64,000 nt of DNA, from contig JAKALM010000003.1 of NCBI GenBank assembly GCA_021824145.1, forward strand, positions 124,001-188,000. Direction: 5' to 3'. The translations under genes and the position numbers were made by a program. Position 1 is the first letter of the stretch. Each line of letters begins with the position of its first letter. Below, piece after piece: positions 28,128 through 38,083 of the stretch. The DNA comes from Bacteroidota bacterium (GTDB taxonomy: Bacteria; Bacteroidota; Ignavibacteria; Ignavibacteriales; Ignavibacteriaceae). The notes under the pieces are model-generated. The model did no database searches, was not told the DNA's origin, and saw only the letters and a program-made list of their open reading frames with translations.

Positions 28128-30167
28128 ATGAAACATAAAAAGCCACTAAAATTATTTGAGCTAGCGATAGTAAAGCATGCAATAACATCGTCATTTGAAA
28201 AACTTAACCCGTTATATTTATTGAAAAATCCTGTAATGTTTACAGTTGAGATTGGAACAGCAATAATGTTTGTTGTTTCAGTTATAACTGCGATAAATCA
28301 AAGATCGGGACAGGGCAGCTTTGTATATAATTTTGTAATTACATTTCTACTTTTTCTAACTCTGCTTTTTGCAAACTTTGCCGAAGCTATGGCAGAAGAA
28401 AGAGGCAAAGCTCAAGCTGCATCTTTAAGGAAGGCTAGAGAAGATACGCCGGCTAAGTTAGTTGAAAGTGATGGATCACTAAAAATTATTAGTTCTTCCG
28501 TATTGAAAAAAGGCGACATTTATTTAGCTGAAGCTGGGGATACACTTCCTGCAGATGGAGAAATTATTGAAGGCTTAGCTTCTATTGATGAATCCGCAAT
28601 TACTGGAGAATCTGCACCAGTGATAAGAGAAGCAGAAACTGACCATTCAGGAGTTGTTGGCGGCACAAGAGTTCTATCTGACAGAATAAAAGTTCAAGTA
28701 ACAACTAATTCTGGAGAATCTTTTCTAGATAAAATGATTGGCCTAGTTGAAGGTGCAAAGAGGCAGAAAACTCCAAACGAAATTGCGCTTACTGTTTTAC
28801 TTGCAAGCTTTACATTAATATTTCTATTTGTAACAGTTACGCTTTTCCCTTTTGCATTTTACCTTAATACAATAATTACTATTTCAGCCTTAGTTTCATT
28901 ATTTGTTTGTTTAATTCCAACAACAATCGGGGGACTACTTTCTGCCATAGGAATTGCTGGAATGGACAGAGCTTTAGGCGCTGATGTTATAGCAAAATCA
29001 GGCAAAGCAGTTGAAAATGCAGGAGACATTGATACAGTTCTGTTGGACAAAACAGGAACAATTACAATCGGAAATAGGAAAGCAACAAATATTTTCCCGA
29101 TAAATGGCGCAGACAAATCAGTAATAATGAAATACTGTTATTTAAGTTCAATTTCAGACTCAACGCCAGAAGGCAAGTCAATAATTGAACTTGTTGAAAA
29201 AAATATTGAAATAAAAAATGGTGAATATGAAAATGCAAAATTTATAAAGTTTACTGCTGAAACAAGAATGAGTGGAGTTGATTTACCAGATGGAACGCAA
29301 GTTAGAAAAGGCGCTTGGGACGCAATAAAAAATTATGCAGATAAAGAAAATGGAGTTTTAAGTCAGGCAGAAAAAGTAGTTACAGAAATTGCAGAAAACG
29401 GAGGCACACCACTTGCAGTAACCGTAAACAAAAAATTATTAGGCGTTGTTCAGCTTGAAGATATTATTAAGCCAGGAATTAAGGAAAGATTTGAAAGATT
29501 ACGCAAGATGGGAGTTAAAACTGTTATGGTAACCGGTGACAATCCACTTACTGCAAAATACATTGCTATGAAAGCTGGTGTTGATGATTTTATAGCTGAA
29601 GCAAAACCAGAAGATAAAATGAATTACATTTTAAAAGAGCAGCAGGAGGGCAAATTAATAGCAATGATGGGCGATGGTACAAACGATGCGCCAGCACTTG
29701 CACAGGCTGATGTTGCAGTTGCTATGAACTCAGGAACTCAAGCGGCAAAAGAAGCGGCAAACATGGTTGATCTTGACAGCGATCCGACAAAGCTGCTTGA
29801 AGTAATTGAGATTGGAAAACAATTGCTGATAACTCGCGGCAATGTTACAACATTCTCTATTGCAAATGACGTGGCAAAATATTTTGCGATAATTCCAGCA
29901 GTATTTTCTATTTCAATACCAGCGTTAAATGTTTTAAATATAATGAAGCTTAGTTCACCACAGTCTGCAATATTATCAGCAGTAATTTTTAATGCGTTTA
30001 TAATTCTTGCTTTAGTTCCACTGGCATTAAGAGGAGTAAAGTACAAGCCAATAGGTGCAAGCGCTTTACTTAGGAGAAACATTTTAATTTACGGCTTAGG
30101 CGGAGTTATTGTTCCATTTATTGGAATAAAATTAATTGATATGGTCGTTTCGTTGTTCTTTCATTAA
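28128..30167 (+). CDS. kdpB: Potassium-transporting P-type ATPase KdpB
   Basis: 679 residues of a P-type ATPase. The actuator TGES loop is at residues 159-162 and the phosphorylated Asp307 is in LLDKTGTITIGN; TGDNPLTA and MMGDGTNDAPAL complete the P domain. Ser162 is the residue known in E. coli to be phosphorylated for inhibition at high K+. It hydrolyses ATP to drive K+ through KdpA. It is followed by a 125-nt gap before kdpC, wider than other gaps in the operon, holding nothing recognised. Confidence 0.97.
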   Translation: MKHKKPLKLFELAIVKHAITSSFEKLNPLYLLKNPVMFTVEIGTAIMFVVSVITAINQRSGQGSFVYNFVITFLLFLTLLFANFAEAMAEERGKAQAASLRKAREDTPAKLVESDGSLKIISSSVLKKGDIYLAEAGDTLPADGEIIEGLASIDESAITGESAPVIREAETDHSGVVGGTRVLSDRIKVQVTTNSGESFLDKMIGLVEGAKRQKTPNEIALTVLLASFTLIFLFVTVTLFPFAFYLNTIITISALVSLFVCLIPTTIGGLLSAIGIAGMDRALGADVIAKSGKAVENAGDIDTVLLDKTGTITIGNRKATNIFPINGADKSVIMKYCYLSSISDSTPEGKSIIELVEKNIEIKNGEYENAKFIKFTAETRMSGVDLPDGTQVRKGAWDAIKNYADKENGVLSQAEKVVTEIAENGGTPLAVTVNKKLLGVVQLEDIIKPGIKERFERLRKMGVKTVMVTGDNPLTAKYIAMKAGVDDFIAEAKPEDKMNYILKEQQEGKLIAMMGDGTNDAPALAQADVAVAMNSGTQAAKEAANMVDLDSDPTKLLEVIEIGKQLLITRGNVTTFSIANDVAKYFAIIPAVFSISIPALNVLNIMKLSSPQSAILSAVIFNAFIILALVPLALRGVKYKPIGASALLRRNILIYGLGGVIVPFIGIKLIDMVVSLFFH

Positions 30168-30292
30168 GAACCTTAACTATAATGAGGCTATGCAAAAAGT
30201 AAGAAAGTTGCACATTTAATGGAGTCAGGCAACTGAAAAATATATAGAACTGAAATAATTTTGAGATTAAAAAAATTTATTTGGATTAAGAT

Positions 30293-30853
30293 ATGAAATC
30301 GATTAGAAATGTTTTAGGCCTTCACTTTACAACTTTAATAATGTTTGGCTTGTTGTTCCCACTTCTTATTTGGGGAATCGGAAAGTTGTTTCCACAGCAG
30401 GCAAATGGATTTCCAATTTATAAAAGTGGAAAGCTAATTGGATTTGCAAACATCGGACAAAAATTTACAGAAGATAAATATTTTTGGGGAAGACCTTCAG
30501 CAGTTGATTATAATGCTGCTTCAACCGGCGGCTCGAACTTTGGCCCGACGAATCCCGCATACTTAGACAGTGTTGAACACAGGATAAATGACTTTTTGAA
30601 AAGGAATCCAGGAATAAAGAGAGTTCAAATTCCGGCAGATTTAGTAACTGCTTCCGGAAGCGGAATTGACCCAGATATTTCTGTGCAAGGTGCGCTTGTG
30701 CAAATACCAAGAGTAGCAAGAGCAAGAGGTTTAAGTGAAGATCAACTAAAAAGATTAGTTGATGAACACATTGGCAAACCATTATTTGGTTTATTTGGAC
30801 CAGAAAGAGTAAACGTTCTAAAGTTAAATTTGGCTTTGGATAAGTTGAATTAA
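30293..30853 (+). CDS. kdpC: Potassium-transporting ATPase KdpC
   Basis: 186 residues with one N-terminal membrane helix and the KdpC hallmarks GRPSAVDYNAASTGGSN, VTASGSGIDPDIS and the ARVARARG-like segment RVARARGLSEDQLKRLV. It is a periplasmic-facing accessory subunit of the Kdp complex. The ATG at 30293 has a weak ribosome site. The porin gene starts 1 nt after its stop. Confidence 0.96.
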   Translation: MKSIRNVLGLHFTTLIMFGLLFPLLIWGIGKLFPQQANGFPIYKSGKLIGFANIGQKFTEDKYFWGRPSAVDYNAASTGGSNFGPTNPAYLDSVEHRINDFLKRNPGIKRVQIPADLVTASGSGIDPDISVQGALVQIPRVARARGLSEDQLKRLVDEHIGKPLFGLFGPERVNVLKLNLALDKLN

Positions 30854-30854
30854 A

Positions 30855-31964
30855 ATGAATAAAACAATACTCCGTACTGTAATATTTTATTCAGCAATTA
30901 TAATAGTGATTTGGTTTCCTAAAAATATCAATTCACAATCTAAAGATTCGACCGCTAACCCGCTGTCGATAACTGGAATGGTAGATGTAAACTTCAATAA
31001 AAATTTTAATGATCCGGCAAGTCATATTAACCGTTATAGTAATTTCGATCTCTATGAGAACCAGTTTAATATTAATCTGGTAAAAATAACTCTTCAAAAA
31101 ACTGCAAGTCCTGTTGGATTTAGAATTGATCTTGGATTTGGACAGACAATGGATTTAGTTAACAGCGATGCAGGGCTTGGCTCTGAAAAATCTCTTCGCA
31201 ACGTTGAAGATGCATATCTAACCGCAGTCGTTCCTATTGGAAAGGGAATTACTATTAACGCCGGTAAGATGGTAACTCACATGGGCGGCGAGGTGATAGA
31301 ATCATTCGGAAATATTAACTACAGCAGGTCTATTCTTTTTGCTTATGCAATTCCATATTATCATTTGGGATTGTGTGCAAGCTATCCTTTCAGCATTCAG
31401 TTTAATGCAACTGTTTATATCTATAACGGATGGAACAATGTTGTAGATAATAATAAAGGAAAAACTCTTGGCGCCGAAATTTCATGGACACCCATTCCTT
31501 CATTCACATTTATTGAAAATTGGATAGGCGGACCAGAGGAACGGGATGGAACAGCAATTGCAACAAAGCAGCGACATGTGTTTGATACAATCTTAAATTA
31601 TCAAGCGACTCCAGATCTATTTCTTACATTAAATGCCGATTACGGACAGGAAGCTTTAGCACCTTCAGGCTATGCAATCTGGAAGGGCATCGCTTTTACC
31701 GGGAAATATTCTTTTAATCAATTTCATTCCTTCGGCTTTCGCGGAGAAGTATATGATGATCCTAGCGGATTTACGACTGGTATTATTCAAACATTAAGAG
31801 AAGTAACTTTGACTTATGAATTTAAATTTACAAGCAGCTTAACAACAAGATTAGAGTACAGAAGAGATTGGTCAAACAATGCTTTTTCTTTTGAAGACAG
31901 CAGCGGTAAATTGATTAACGATAATCAGAATACACTTTTGATAGGTTCAATGTATACTTTCTAA
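30855..31964 (+). CDS. Outer-membrane beta-barrel porin-like protein of the kdp cluster
   Basis: 369 residues with a signal peptide (cleavage probably after NINSQS, about residue 29). The rest alternates hydrophobic and polar residues as in beta-barrel strands and ends LLIGSMYTF with a terminal Phe, typical of outer-membrane proteins. It resembles putative beta-barrel porin families (BBP2/DUF1597-like) that accompany kdp genes in Bacteroidota-type genomes. It may let K+ cross the outer membrane for KdpFABC; that role is inference. It starts immediately after kdpC, so it is operonic. Confidence 0.75.
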   Translation: MNKTILRTVIFYSAIIIVIWFPKNINSQSKDSTANPLSITGMVDVNFNKNFNDPASHINRYSNFDLYENQFNINLVKITLQKTASPVGFRIDLGFGQTMDLVNSDAGLGSEKSLRNVEDAYLTAVVPIGKGITINAGKMVTHMGGEVIESFGNINYSRSILFAYAIPYYHLGLCASYPFSIQFNATVYIYNGWNNVVDNNKGKTLGAEISWTPIPSFTFIENWIGGPEERDGTAIATKQRHVFDTILNYQATPDLFLTLNADYGQEALAPSGYAIWKGIAFTGKYSFNQFHSFGFRGEVYDDPSGFTTGIIQTLREVTLTYEFKFTSSLTTRLEYRRDWSNNAFSFEDSSGKLINDNQNTLLIGSMYTF

Positions 31965-32035
31965 TATGAAAAATATTGGCTAAACTTTTATATTTTCGTA
32001 ACTGAAGTCGAAGATAAAACATGCAATGAGATAAA

Positions 32036-33184
32036 ATGGATTCAGAAATTTCCATATCGTCATCAGCCGGAAGATTTTTAGAGATGATTAAAGCTTCCAA
32101 CCGCGGCAAGCTTAAGATTTATTTAGGTCTTGCAGCCGGAGTTGGGAAAACTTACCGTATGCTGCTTGAAGGTCACGAGCTAGTTAAAGATAATATTAAT
32201 GTTTTTATCGGCTTCGTTGAAACTCATGGAAGAAAAGAAACCACCAAGCTGCTCGAAGGCTTGCCTGCAATAAAAAGAAAAAAAATTTTTTACAAAGGCA
32301 AAGAATTAGAAGAAATGGACATTGATGCTGTGCTTCTTCAAAAGCCGCAGGTAGTTCTTGTTGATGAACTTGCACATACAAATGTTCCAGGCTCAAGAAA
32401 CGAAAAGCGCTGGCAGGATGTTGCTGAAATTTTAGAGAATAACATCAACGTAATTACCACAGTTAATATTCAACATATTGAAAGCATTAAAGCGGAAGTT
32501 GAAAAAATAACCGGAGTAGAAATTAAAGAGCGAATACCGGATAAAATAATTCAGATGGCGGACGAAGTTGTAAATGTTGACTTGACGATAGAAGAATTAA
32601 TTGACCGTTTGAACGAAGGTAAAATTTATGATAAGGCTAAAGTATCGACTGCGCTTCAAAATTTTTTCCAAAAAGATAAACTGCTTCAGCTTCGCGATTT
32701 AGCGCTTAAAGAAGTTTCTAGGCAAGTTGAAAGAAAAATAGTCCGCGAAATTCCTTCACCGCAAAGAGGAAGAATTAATTCTTTAATAACCTGCATAAGT
32801 TCAAACGGAAAATCAGCAAGTAAATTGATAAGACGCTCTTCTAGATTTGCATCTTTTTTTAATGCTAAATGGTTTGTAGTTTATGTGCAGACACCGAAAG
32901 AATCTTTGGCAAATATAAATCCAAAAGATCAGCGCCATCTGATTAACAATTTTAAGCTGGCAACAGAACTTGGTGCTGAAGTTGTTGAACTTAGCGATAA
33001 AGACAAAGCCAAAGCAATTTCAGATTTTGCTGTATCGAAAGAAGCTGGATTAATAGTAATTGGAACGCCATCAGTTTCATTGGTTCAAAAAATAAAATAT
33101 GGAAATTTCTTAAGAGGATTAAATAAACAGATTGAAAAATCGGGTATGGATATTTTGATAGTTTCAAATCATGAAAAAGATTAA
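32036..33184 (+). CDS. kdpD: KdpD sensor half (KdpD + Usp domains, no kinase)
   Basis: 382 residues corresponding to the cytoplasmic N-terminal part of KdpD: Walker A GLAAGVGKTYRM (about 31-42), Walker B VVLVDELAHTNVPGSRNEKRW, then a Usp-like domain (about 250-380) ending with GTPSVSLVQKIKYGNFLRGL. The DUF4118 membrane part and the kinase of the 890-residue E. coli KdpD are absent. The kinase role is taken by the next gene, whose start overlaps this stop by 14 nt. In relatives this half senses K+ and nucleotide state. Confidence 0.92.
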   Translation: MDSEISISSSAGRFLEMIKASNRGKLKIYLGLAAGVGKTYRMLLEGHELVKDNINVFIGFVETHGRKETTKLLEGLPAIKRKKIFYKGKELEEMDIDAVLLQKPQVVLVDELAHTNVPGSRNEKRWQDVAEILENNINVITTVNIQHIESIKAEVEKITGVEIKERIPDKIIQMADEVVNVDLTIEELIDRLNEGKIYDKAKVSTALQNFFQKDKLLQLRDLALKEVSRQVERKIVREIPSPQRGRINSLITCISSNGKSASKLIRRSSRFASFFNAKWFVVYVQTPKESLANINPKDQRHLINNFKLATELGAEVVELSDKDKAKAISDFAVSKEAGLIVIGTPSVSLVQKIKYGNFLRGLNKQIEKSGMDILIVSNHEKD

Positions 33185-35015
33185 ATCAAAAATATTTTCC
33201 GGAGTTGCTTTATTATTCTTAGTAATCTTAATTCTAAGCATTATTGGCATCGTTTTTATCAATAGGATTGCTCAAAGCTCAAGAGGAACTATAAAAGATA
33301 ATTACCGCTCTGTTGATTACACAATGAATATGCAAAGAAGCCTTGATGCAATATATGATAATATTTTTAGACAGATTTATAAGAATCCGTCTAAAGATTC
33401 TATAAAAAGAGCTGATATAAAATTCGAGAATTATTCAGCAGAGTTTGAAAAGAATTTAGACCTAGAAAAGCATAATATAACTGAAATAGGTGAAGCTGAG
33501 TTAGCGGTTGAATTAAATCAAAATTACAAAGAGTTTAGTTTGACAGTAAGCAAAATAAAAGCAAAAAATTTTAACGCAATTTCATCTGAAATTGCTTCGC
33601 TTAACTTAAGTTATGATCAAGCTAAAGAAAACATATTTGATATTTATAAGTTAAACATAAACGCAATTTTAAGGCGCAATAGTGAAGCAGAAAGCACAGC
33701 TGAGAATATTACATTTTATATGGCAGTAGTTGCATCAGTAAGCATTCTTTTAACATTATTTTTTGTAATAAGTTTTCCTGGAAAGATTGTTAGTCCGATA
33801 ACTGAATTGACAGATAAGATCAAAGCAATTTCTGAAAGGGATTACGATCAGAAATTAAATATAACTTCAAAAGATGAAATGGGCGATCTTGCAAGAGCTT
33901 TCAATGTAATGGTACAGCGCTTAAAGGAGTATGAAGAAACTAATCTTGATAAATTGCTTTTTGAAAAAAAGAGAATGGATGCAATTGTTCAGAATCTTCA
34001 GGATGCAGTACTAATACTTGATGAGAACAAAAAAATTATTATTATAAATAACTCCACATTAAAGCTAACTGGATTAAAAGAAGAGGATGTTTTAAATAAA
34101 TATGCACCTGATGTAGCAGCAAGAAATGATTTAATCAGAAAAATGATTTCAAATGTTATGGCGCCAGATAATAACGAGCATCAGGAAATTCAGCCAATAA
34201 AAATTGCAGTTGACGGAAAGGAAGAATATTTCACAGTTGAAAACATTGCCGTAGATATTAAATCATCGAATAAAAATAATAAACTATTCGGCTACATCTG
34301 CATGTTAAAGAATATTACTAGATATCAGGAAAGGGATACTGCAAAGACAAATTTGATTGCAACTGTATCGCATGAGCTTAAGACACCGCTTTCGTCAATC
34401 AACCTAAGCTTAAAATTGCTTGATGACCGAAGGCTTGGGGATTTAAATACTGAGCAGAGAGAAATTATAAATTCTTTAAAGCAGCAAAGCACAAGACTTT
34501 CTAGAGTAATAAATGAACTTCTCGACTTTTCACAAATTGAAACGGGAAACATAAAATTAAAATTTTCATCTATAAAACCAGACGTAATAATTGACATCGG
34601 AACAACTGCACTTATGATGCAGCTTTCGGAAAAGCACATTGACTTGCAGACGAATATTGAAGAAAGCTTGCCAGAAATTAAAGCAGATGTAGAAAAACTT
34701 GTTTTTGTTTTCATAAATATTTTAAACAATGCAATTAGATATTCCCAGAGCGGAGGCGTAATTACAATCGATGTTAAGAAAGCTGAAAATGAAGTTGAAT
34801 TTTCAATAACTGATAATGGCCCTGGAATATCAAAAGAAGATCAAGAGAAATTATTTCACAGATTTATGCAAGTTGGAACAAAAGCAAAACAAGGCTGGGG
34901 ACTTGGGCTTGCAATTGCTAAGGAATTTATGCAAGCTCAAAATGGCAAGCTTAGAGTTGAAAGTGAACCTGGGAAAGGAAGTAAGTTTATTTTTTCAGTT
35001 CCAACAGTTATCTGA
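33171..35015 (+). CDS. HAMP-PAS sensor histidine kinase of the kdp cluster
   Basis: 614 residues: membrane helices at about 9-31 and 183-203 around a helical periplasmic domain, a HAMP domain (SPITELTDKIKAIS), a PAS domain, HisKA with His401 in ATVSHELKTPLSSINL, and HATPase with NAIRYSQSGG, DNGPGIS and GWGLGLAIAKEF. Its ATG overlaps the end of kdpD by 14 nt, so translation is coupled and the two products probably act together as a split KdpD. Its likely target is the NtrC-family regulator at 24365, since no KdpE is seen. That pairing is inferred from position. Confidence 0.93.
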   Translation: MKKIKSKIFSGVALLFLVILILSIIGIVFINRIAQSSRGTIKDNYRSVDYTMNMQRSLDAIYDNIFRQIYKNPSKDSIKRADIKFENYSAEFEKNLDLEKHNITEIGEAELAVELNQNYKEFSLTVSKIKAKNFNAISSEIASLNLSYDQAKENIFDIYKLNINAILRRNSEAESTAENITFYMAVVASVSILLTLFFVISFPGKIVSPITELTDKIKAISERDYDQKLNITSKDEMGDLARAFNVMVQRLKEYEETNLDKLLFEKKRMDAIVQNLQDAVLILDENKKIIIINNSTLKLTGLKEEDVLNKYAPDVAARNDLIRKMISNVMAPDNNEHQEIQPIKIAVDGKEEYFTVENIAVDIKSSNKNNKLFGYICMLKNITRYQERDTAKTNLIATVSHELKTPLSSINLSLKLLDDRRLGDLNTEQREIINSLKQQSTRLSRVINELLDFSQIETGNIKLKFSSIKPDVIIDIGTTALMMQLSEKHIDLQTNIEESLPEIKADVEKLVFVFINILNNAIRYSQSGGVITIDVKKAENEVEFSITDNGPGISKEDQEKLFHRFMQVGTKAKQGWGLGLAIAKEFMQAQNGKLRVESEPGKGSKFIFSVPTVI

Positions 35016-35145
35016 TTTATTAAATAAATAAGAATTATTTTACAGATGCTTATTTCAAATTTTATTTTGGCTTGAATATAGAGGTTCCCTTATCTTAGAG
35101 TATTTTATGATTCGGCCGGCTTACTATTTTTTTCAACTTAGAATA

Positions 35146-37068
35146 TTAAATAGGCAGAATTAAAGAGAAAGTTGTTCCCTTCCCTACTTTACTTTTTACA
35201 GATATTGAACCATTTAATGCTTCGACAAGTTTTTTGGTAACAGTTAAGCCCAATCCCGTACCTTCAAACATTCTATTATAACCTTCGCTTTCCTGCCGGA
35301 ATTCATCAAAAATATTCTGCAATTTATTTTGTGAAATTCCAATACCAGTATCTTTAACACTAATTAACAATAATTTTTGTTTTTTATTTACATCTAACTT
35401 TACATTTACAGTTATACTTCCCTTCTTGGTATATTTAACCGCATTACCAACAAGGTTGTTAATTATTTCACCGCAAATTCGATCATCGATTTCAACAAAT
35501 TCATTTTCGCAATTTACGTTTAGTTCTAAATTAATATTTTTCTTCAATGCAAGATGCCTGTGAACTTCAAGAGTTTTTACTGCAAAGTCATAAAGGTTTA
35601 CACTTGATTTTAAAATTTCTAACCTTCCGGAATCAATTTGTGAAAGCTCCATTATTAAATTCAAAGTTTCATGAAGGCGCTTTGCACTATTTTGAAGTGA
35701 ATTTACAAGCATATGAATATCTGGATCTTTAATTTCGCCTTTAAGAATTTCAGAGATTCCCAATATTCCAGTCATCGGCGTACGAAGTTCATGACTCATG
35801 TTCGATAGAAACGAAGCTTTTAACCTATTCATTTCTTCGGCTTTTTCTTTTGCTTCAATTAATTTTTGTTCTGTTAATTTTTTTTCGGAAATATCCTGAG
35901 CAATTGTTAAAATTAATTTCTCATTATTAATTTCAATTAAATTAGCTGAGCACAGGAGAGGAATAATTTCTCCATTTTTTTTATGCCAAATGACTTCAAA
36001 AGATTTGACACTGCCTCTATTAGCAACTACGGCAGCGAACTTTTTACGGTCTTCATGATTAACCCAAAGATTTAGTTCAACTGTTGTCTTTCCAATTACC
36101 TCATCTCGTGAGAATTGAAATACTTCAATAAATCTATCATTTACTTCGATAATTTTTCCATCCTTTAATCTTGTAATTGAAAGTCCTTCAGGAATATTCA
36201 TAAATGCTTTATGAAATTTTTCCTCACTTTTTTCTAAAGCTTCAGCTACTAATTTTTTTTCAGTAATATCCTGAACTTCAGAAGTTAGAAATACATTGCC
36301 GCTTAATTTATCATGCTGCACAATAGCACTTACCGACGCCCAAATAATTTTTCCATTTTTATGAATGTATCTTTTTTCAAAATGTTTGGAATGTTCAGGC
36401 AGTTCTAACAAGCTCTTAACTATTCTAATATTTTCTGTTACATCATCCGGATGAGTAATTGAAAGAATATTCTTACTAATTAGTTCATCTTCAGAATACC
36501 CAACCATGCTGCAAAATGCTTTGTTTGCTTTTAAAATAGTTCCATCAAATTTTGAAATTGTTTTAGCTATAGCAGAATTCTCAAAAGCTAATCGAAATCT
36601 TTCTTCAGTTTCTTTCAAAGCTTCAAACATTTTGTGTGAGGTTAAGACGCTTTCATTTTTTTTTGAAGATTCCGGTGCTATGAAAAATTTTTCTTTTAGA
36701 ATATTTTGATACTTTAAAGCATATGAAGCAATATGTGGTAGAAAACTTATTTGACGTAAAGTAATAAAATCAAAAGCACCAGCAGAAATATATTTTGATG
36801 CCATATTACTTTTTGAATTTTTAATTATCACAATGAGCGGTATAAAAGGTGCAAATTTATTTCTTAATTTAATTGCGTTTAAGTCTTGTAGATTTAAAGA
36901 TGTTTGATCGACTACAATTATCCCATGCTTAACTTTTTTTAATAAGCTAAGAAATTCTTTTTCAGTTTTTAATAACTTTAATGAAGCTTTAAAATCAGAT
37001 TGATAAAATGAATAAGATATTTTTTTAAAAACTGAATCTTTACTAGCATAAACAAATATTTTAGTCAA
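35146..37068 (-). CDS. PAS histidine kinase with N-terminal receiver-like domain
   Basis: 640 residues, soluble. Residues 1-125 have a receiver-like fold pattern (IFVYASKDS..., IIVVDQTSL with an Asp at about 54, then GAFDFITLRQ) but lack the usual acidic pair near the N-terminus. Two PAS domains follow, then HisKA with His426 (NMSHELRTPMTGILG) and HATPase with GNAVKYTKKG, DTGIGIS and GTGLGL. Its kinase core resembles the two other large kinases of this window. It is convergent with the kdp kinase gene, with no clear terminator in the 130-nt gap. Confidence 0.9.
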   Translation of the reverse strand: MTKIFVYASKDSVFKKISYSFYQSDFKASLKLLKTEKEFLSLLKKVKHGIIVVDQTSLNLQDLNAIKLRNKFAPFIPLIVIIKNSKSNMASKYISAGAFDFITLRQISFLPHIASYALKYQNILKEKFFIAPESSKKNESVLTSHKMFEALKETEERFRLAFENSAIAKTISKFDGTILKANKAFCSMVGYSEDELISKNILSITHPDDVTENIRIVKSLLELPEHSKHFEKRYIHKNGKIIWASVSAIVQHDKLSGNVFLTSEVQDITEKKLVAEALEKSEEKFHKAFMNIPEGLSITRLKDGKIIEVNDRFIEVFQFSRDEVIGKTTVELNLWVNHEDRKKFAAVVANRGSVKSFEVIWHKKNGEIIPLLCSANLIEINNEKLILTIAQDISEKKLTEQKLIEAKEKAEEMNRLKASFLSNMSHELRTPMTGILGISEILKGEIKDPDIHMLVNSLQNSAKRLHETLNLIMELSQIDSGRLEILKSSVNLYDFAVKTLEVHRHLALKKNINLELNVNCENEFVEIDDRICGEIINNLVGNAVKYTKKGSITVNVKLDVNKKQKLLLISVKDTGIGISQNKLQNIFDEFRQESEGYNRMFEGTGLGLTVTKKLVEALNGSISVKSKVGKGTTFSLILPI

Positions 37069-37312
37069 TACTAAATCCGATAAAAGATATGATTATTATT
37101 TTTGGCGGCAGTCAAATATAAAATTATTTTTAGAATAACTTTCGGTAATATTAGCTGAATACAATATGATAAATGGAAAGATTAAGTTCAAGTTCCATTT
37201 ATTTGCAAATTGAATTCTTATATCAATTTTTTATTAAAGAAAAAATTTATACAACCAAGAGGATCAATTCATTTTGTTACAAGCATTATTTAATTTTCAA
37301 CAAAATTTATTT

Positions 37313-38083
37313 TCAAACTTTCATTTTTTCAAAAGCAAAAGTTCCAATAATAATTATAACAATTGAAAATAAAGTAATAATCCCTAAATCAAATGATAAA
37401 GTAAATTGTGAGGTGCCCAAAATTACATTTCTAAGTGAATCAACAGCATAGGTTAAAGGATCGATAAAAGTTAATGGCGCAAGCCATGCTGGCAGTTTGT
37501 TAATCGGGAATAATGCGCCAGATAAAAAGAAAATCGGAAATAACAAAAAACTTGTAATCAACTGAAATCCTTCCGGGCTTTCCATTCGCGAGCCAATTAT
37601 TAAACCGATACTTACCATTGATGTTGTTGTAATTAGTAAAATAATTAGTGAGATAAAAAAAGCAATCAGCCCGAATTGAAGTCCTGGAATAATTCCTAAC
37701 TTCCCAAAAATAATTCCAATTAAAAGAAGAATAAGAGATTGGATTAAAGCATCTGTTGCTCCTCCAATTATTTTGCCAATGAAAATTGAAGTTCTTGAAA
37801 TTGGAGCGACAAGAACTTCCTTTAGAAAATCAATTTTCCTATCCCATACAATATAAACACCAAAAAATATTGAAGAGAATAAAACTGCTTGAATTAAAAT
37901 TCCAGGATAAATAAATGTTTGATAATTTATTCCAGTAATTGAAACATTGGAACCTAGTCCTCCGCCAAAAATTAAAAGCCAAAGAATTGGATTGACAATC
38001 GAAGCTATAATTCTCGATTTTTCTCTTAAGAAAACTTTGAATTCTCTATACCAAATGGCAATTATTCCGTTTATCTCATTCAT
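37313..38083 (-). CDS. ABC-2 type transporter permease
   Basis: 256 residues with about six hydrophobic helices and the ABC-2 membrane signature (LLFPIFFLSGALFPINKLP followed by DPLTYAVDSLR). The start MNEINGII at 38083 is chosen because its ATG overlaps the TGA of the ATPase gene (ATGA), the usual arrangement for such pairs; an in-frame ATG 12 codons upstream lies inside the ATPase gene. It belongs to the DrrB/NodJ-like exporters and pairs with the ATPase upstream. Substrate unknown; drug, lipid or polysaccharide export are all possible. Confidence 0.92.
   Translation of the reverse strand: MNEINGIIAIWYREFKVFLREKSRIIASIVNPILWLLIFGGGLGSNVSITGINYQTFIYPGILIQAVLFSSIFFGVYIVWDRKIDFLKEVLVAPISRTSIFIGKIIGGATDALIQSLILLLIGIIFGKLGIIPGLQFGLIAFFISLIILLITTTSMVSIGLIIGSRMESPEGFQLITSFLLFPIFFLSGALFPINKLPAWLAPLTFIDPLTYAVDSLRNVILGTSQFTLSFDLGIITLFSIVIIIIGTFAFEKMKV

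Noticed and set aside
29738-30082. 114-codon frame antisense to kdpB
   Set aside because: Lies wholly inside the strongly conserved kdpB; a shadow frame.
30168-30292. Possible small gene between kdpB and kdpC
   Set aside because: Only very short frames without ribosome sites or recognisable content.
34325-34729. 134-codon frame antisense to the kdp kinase
   Set aside because: Lies over the HisKA/HATPase coding region; a shadow frame.
35016-35145. Terminator between the convergent kinases
   Set aside because: A GGCCGGC word is present but no stem with a T run could be drawn.
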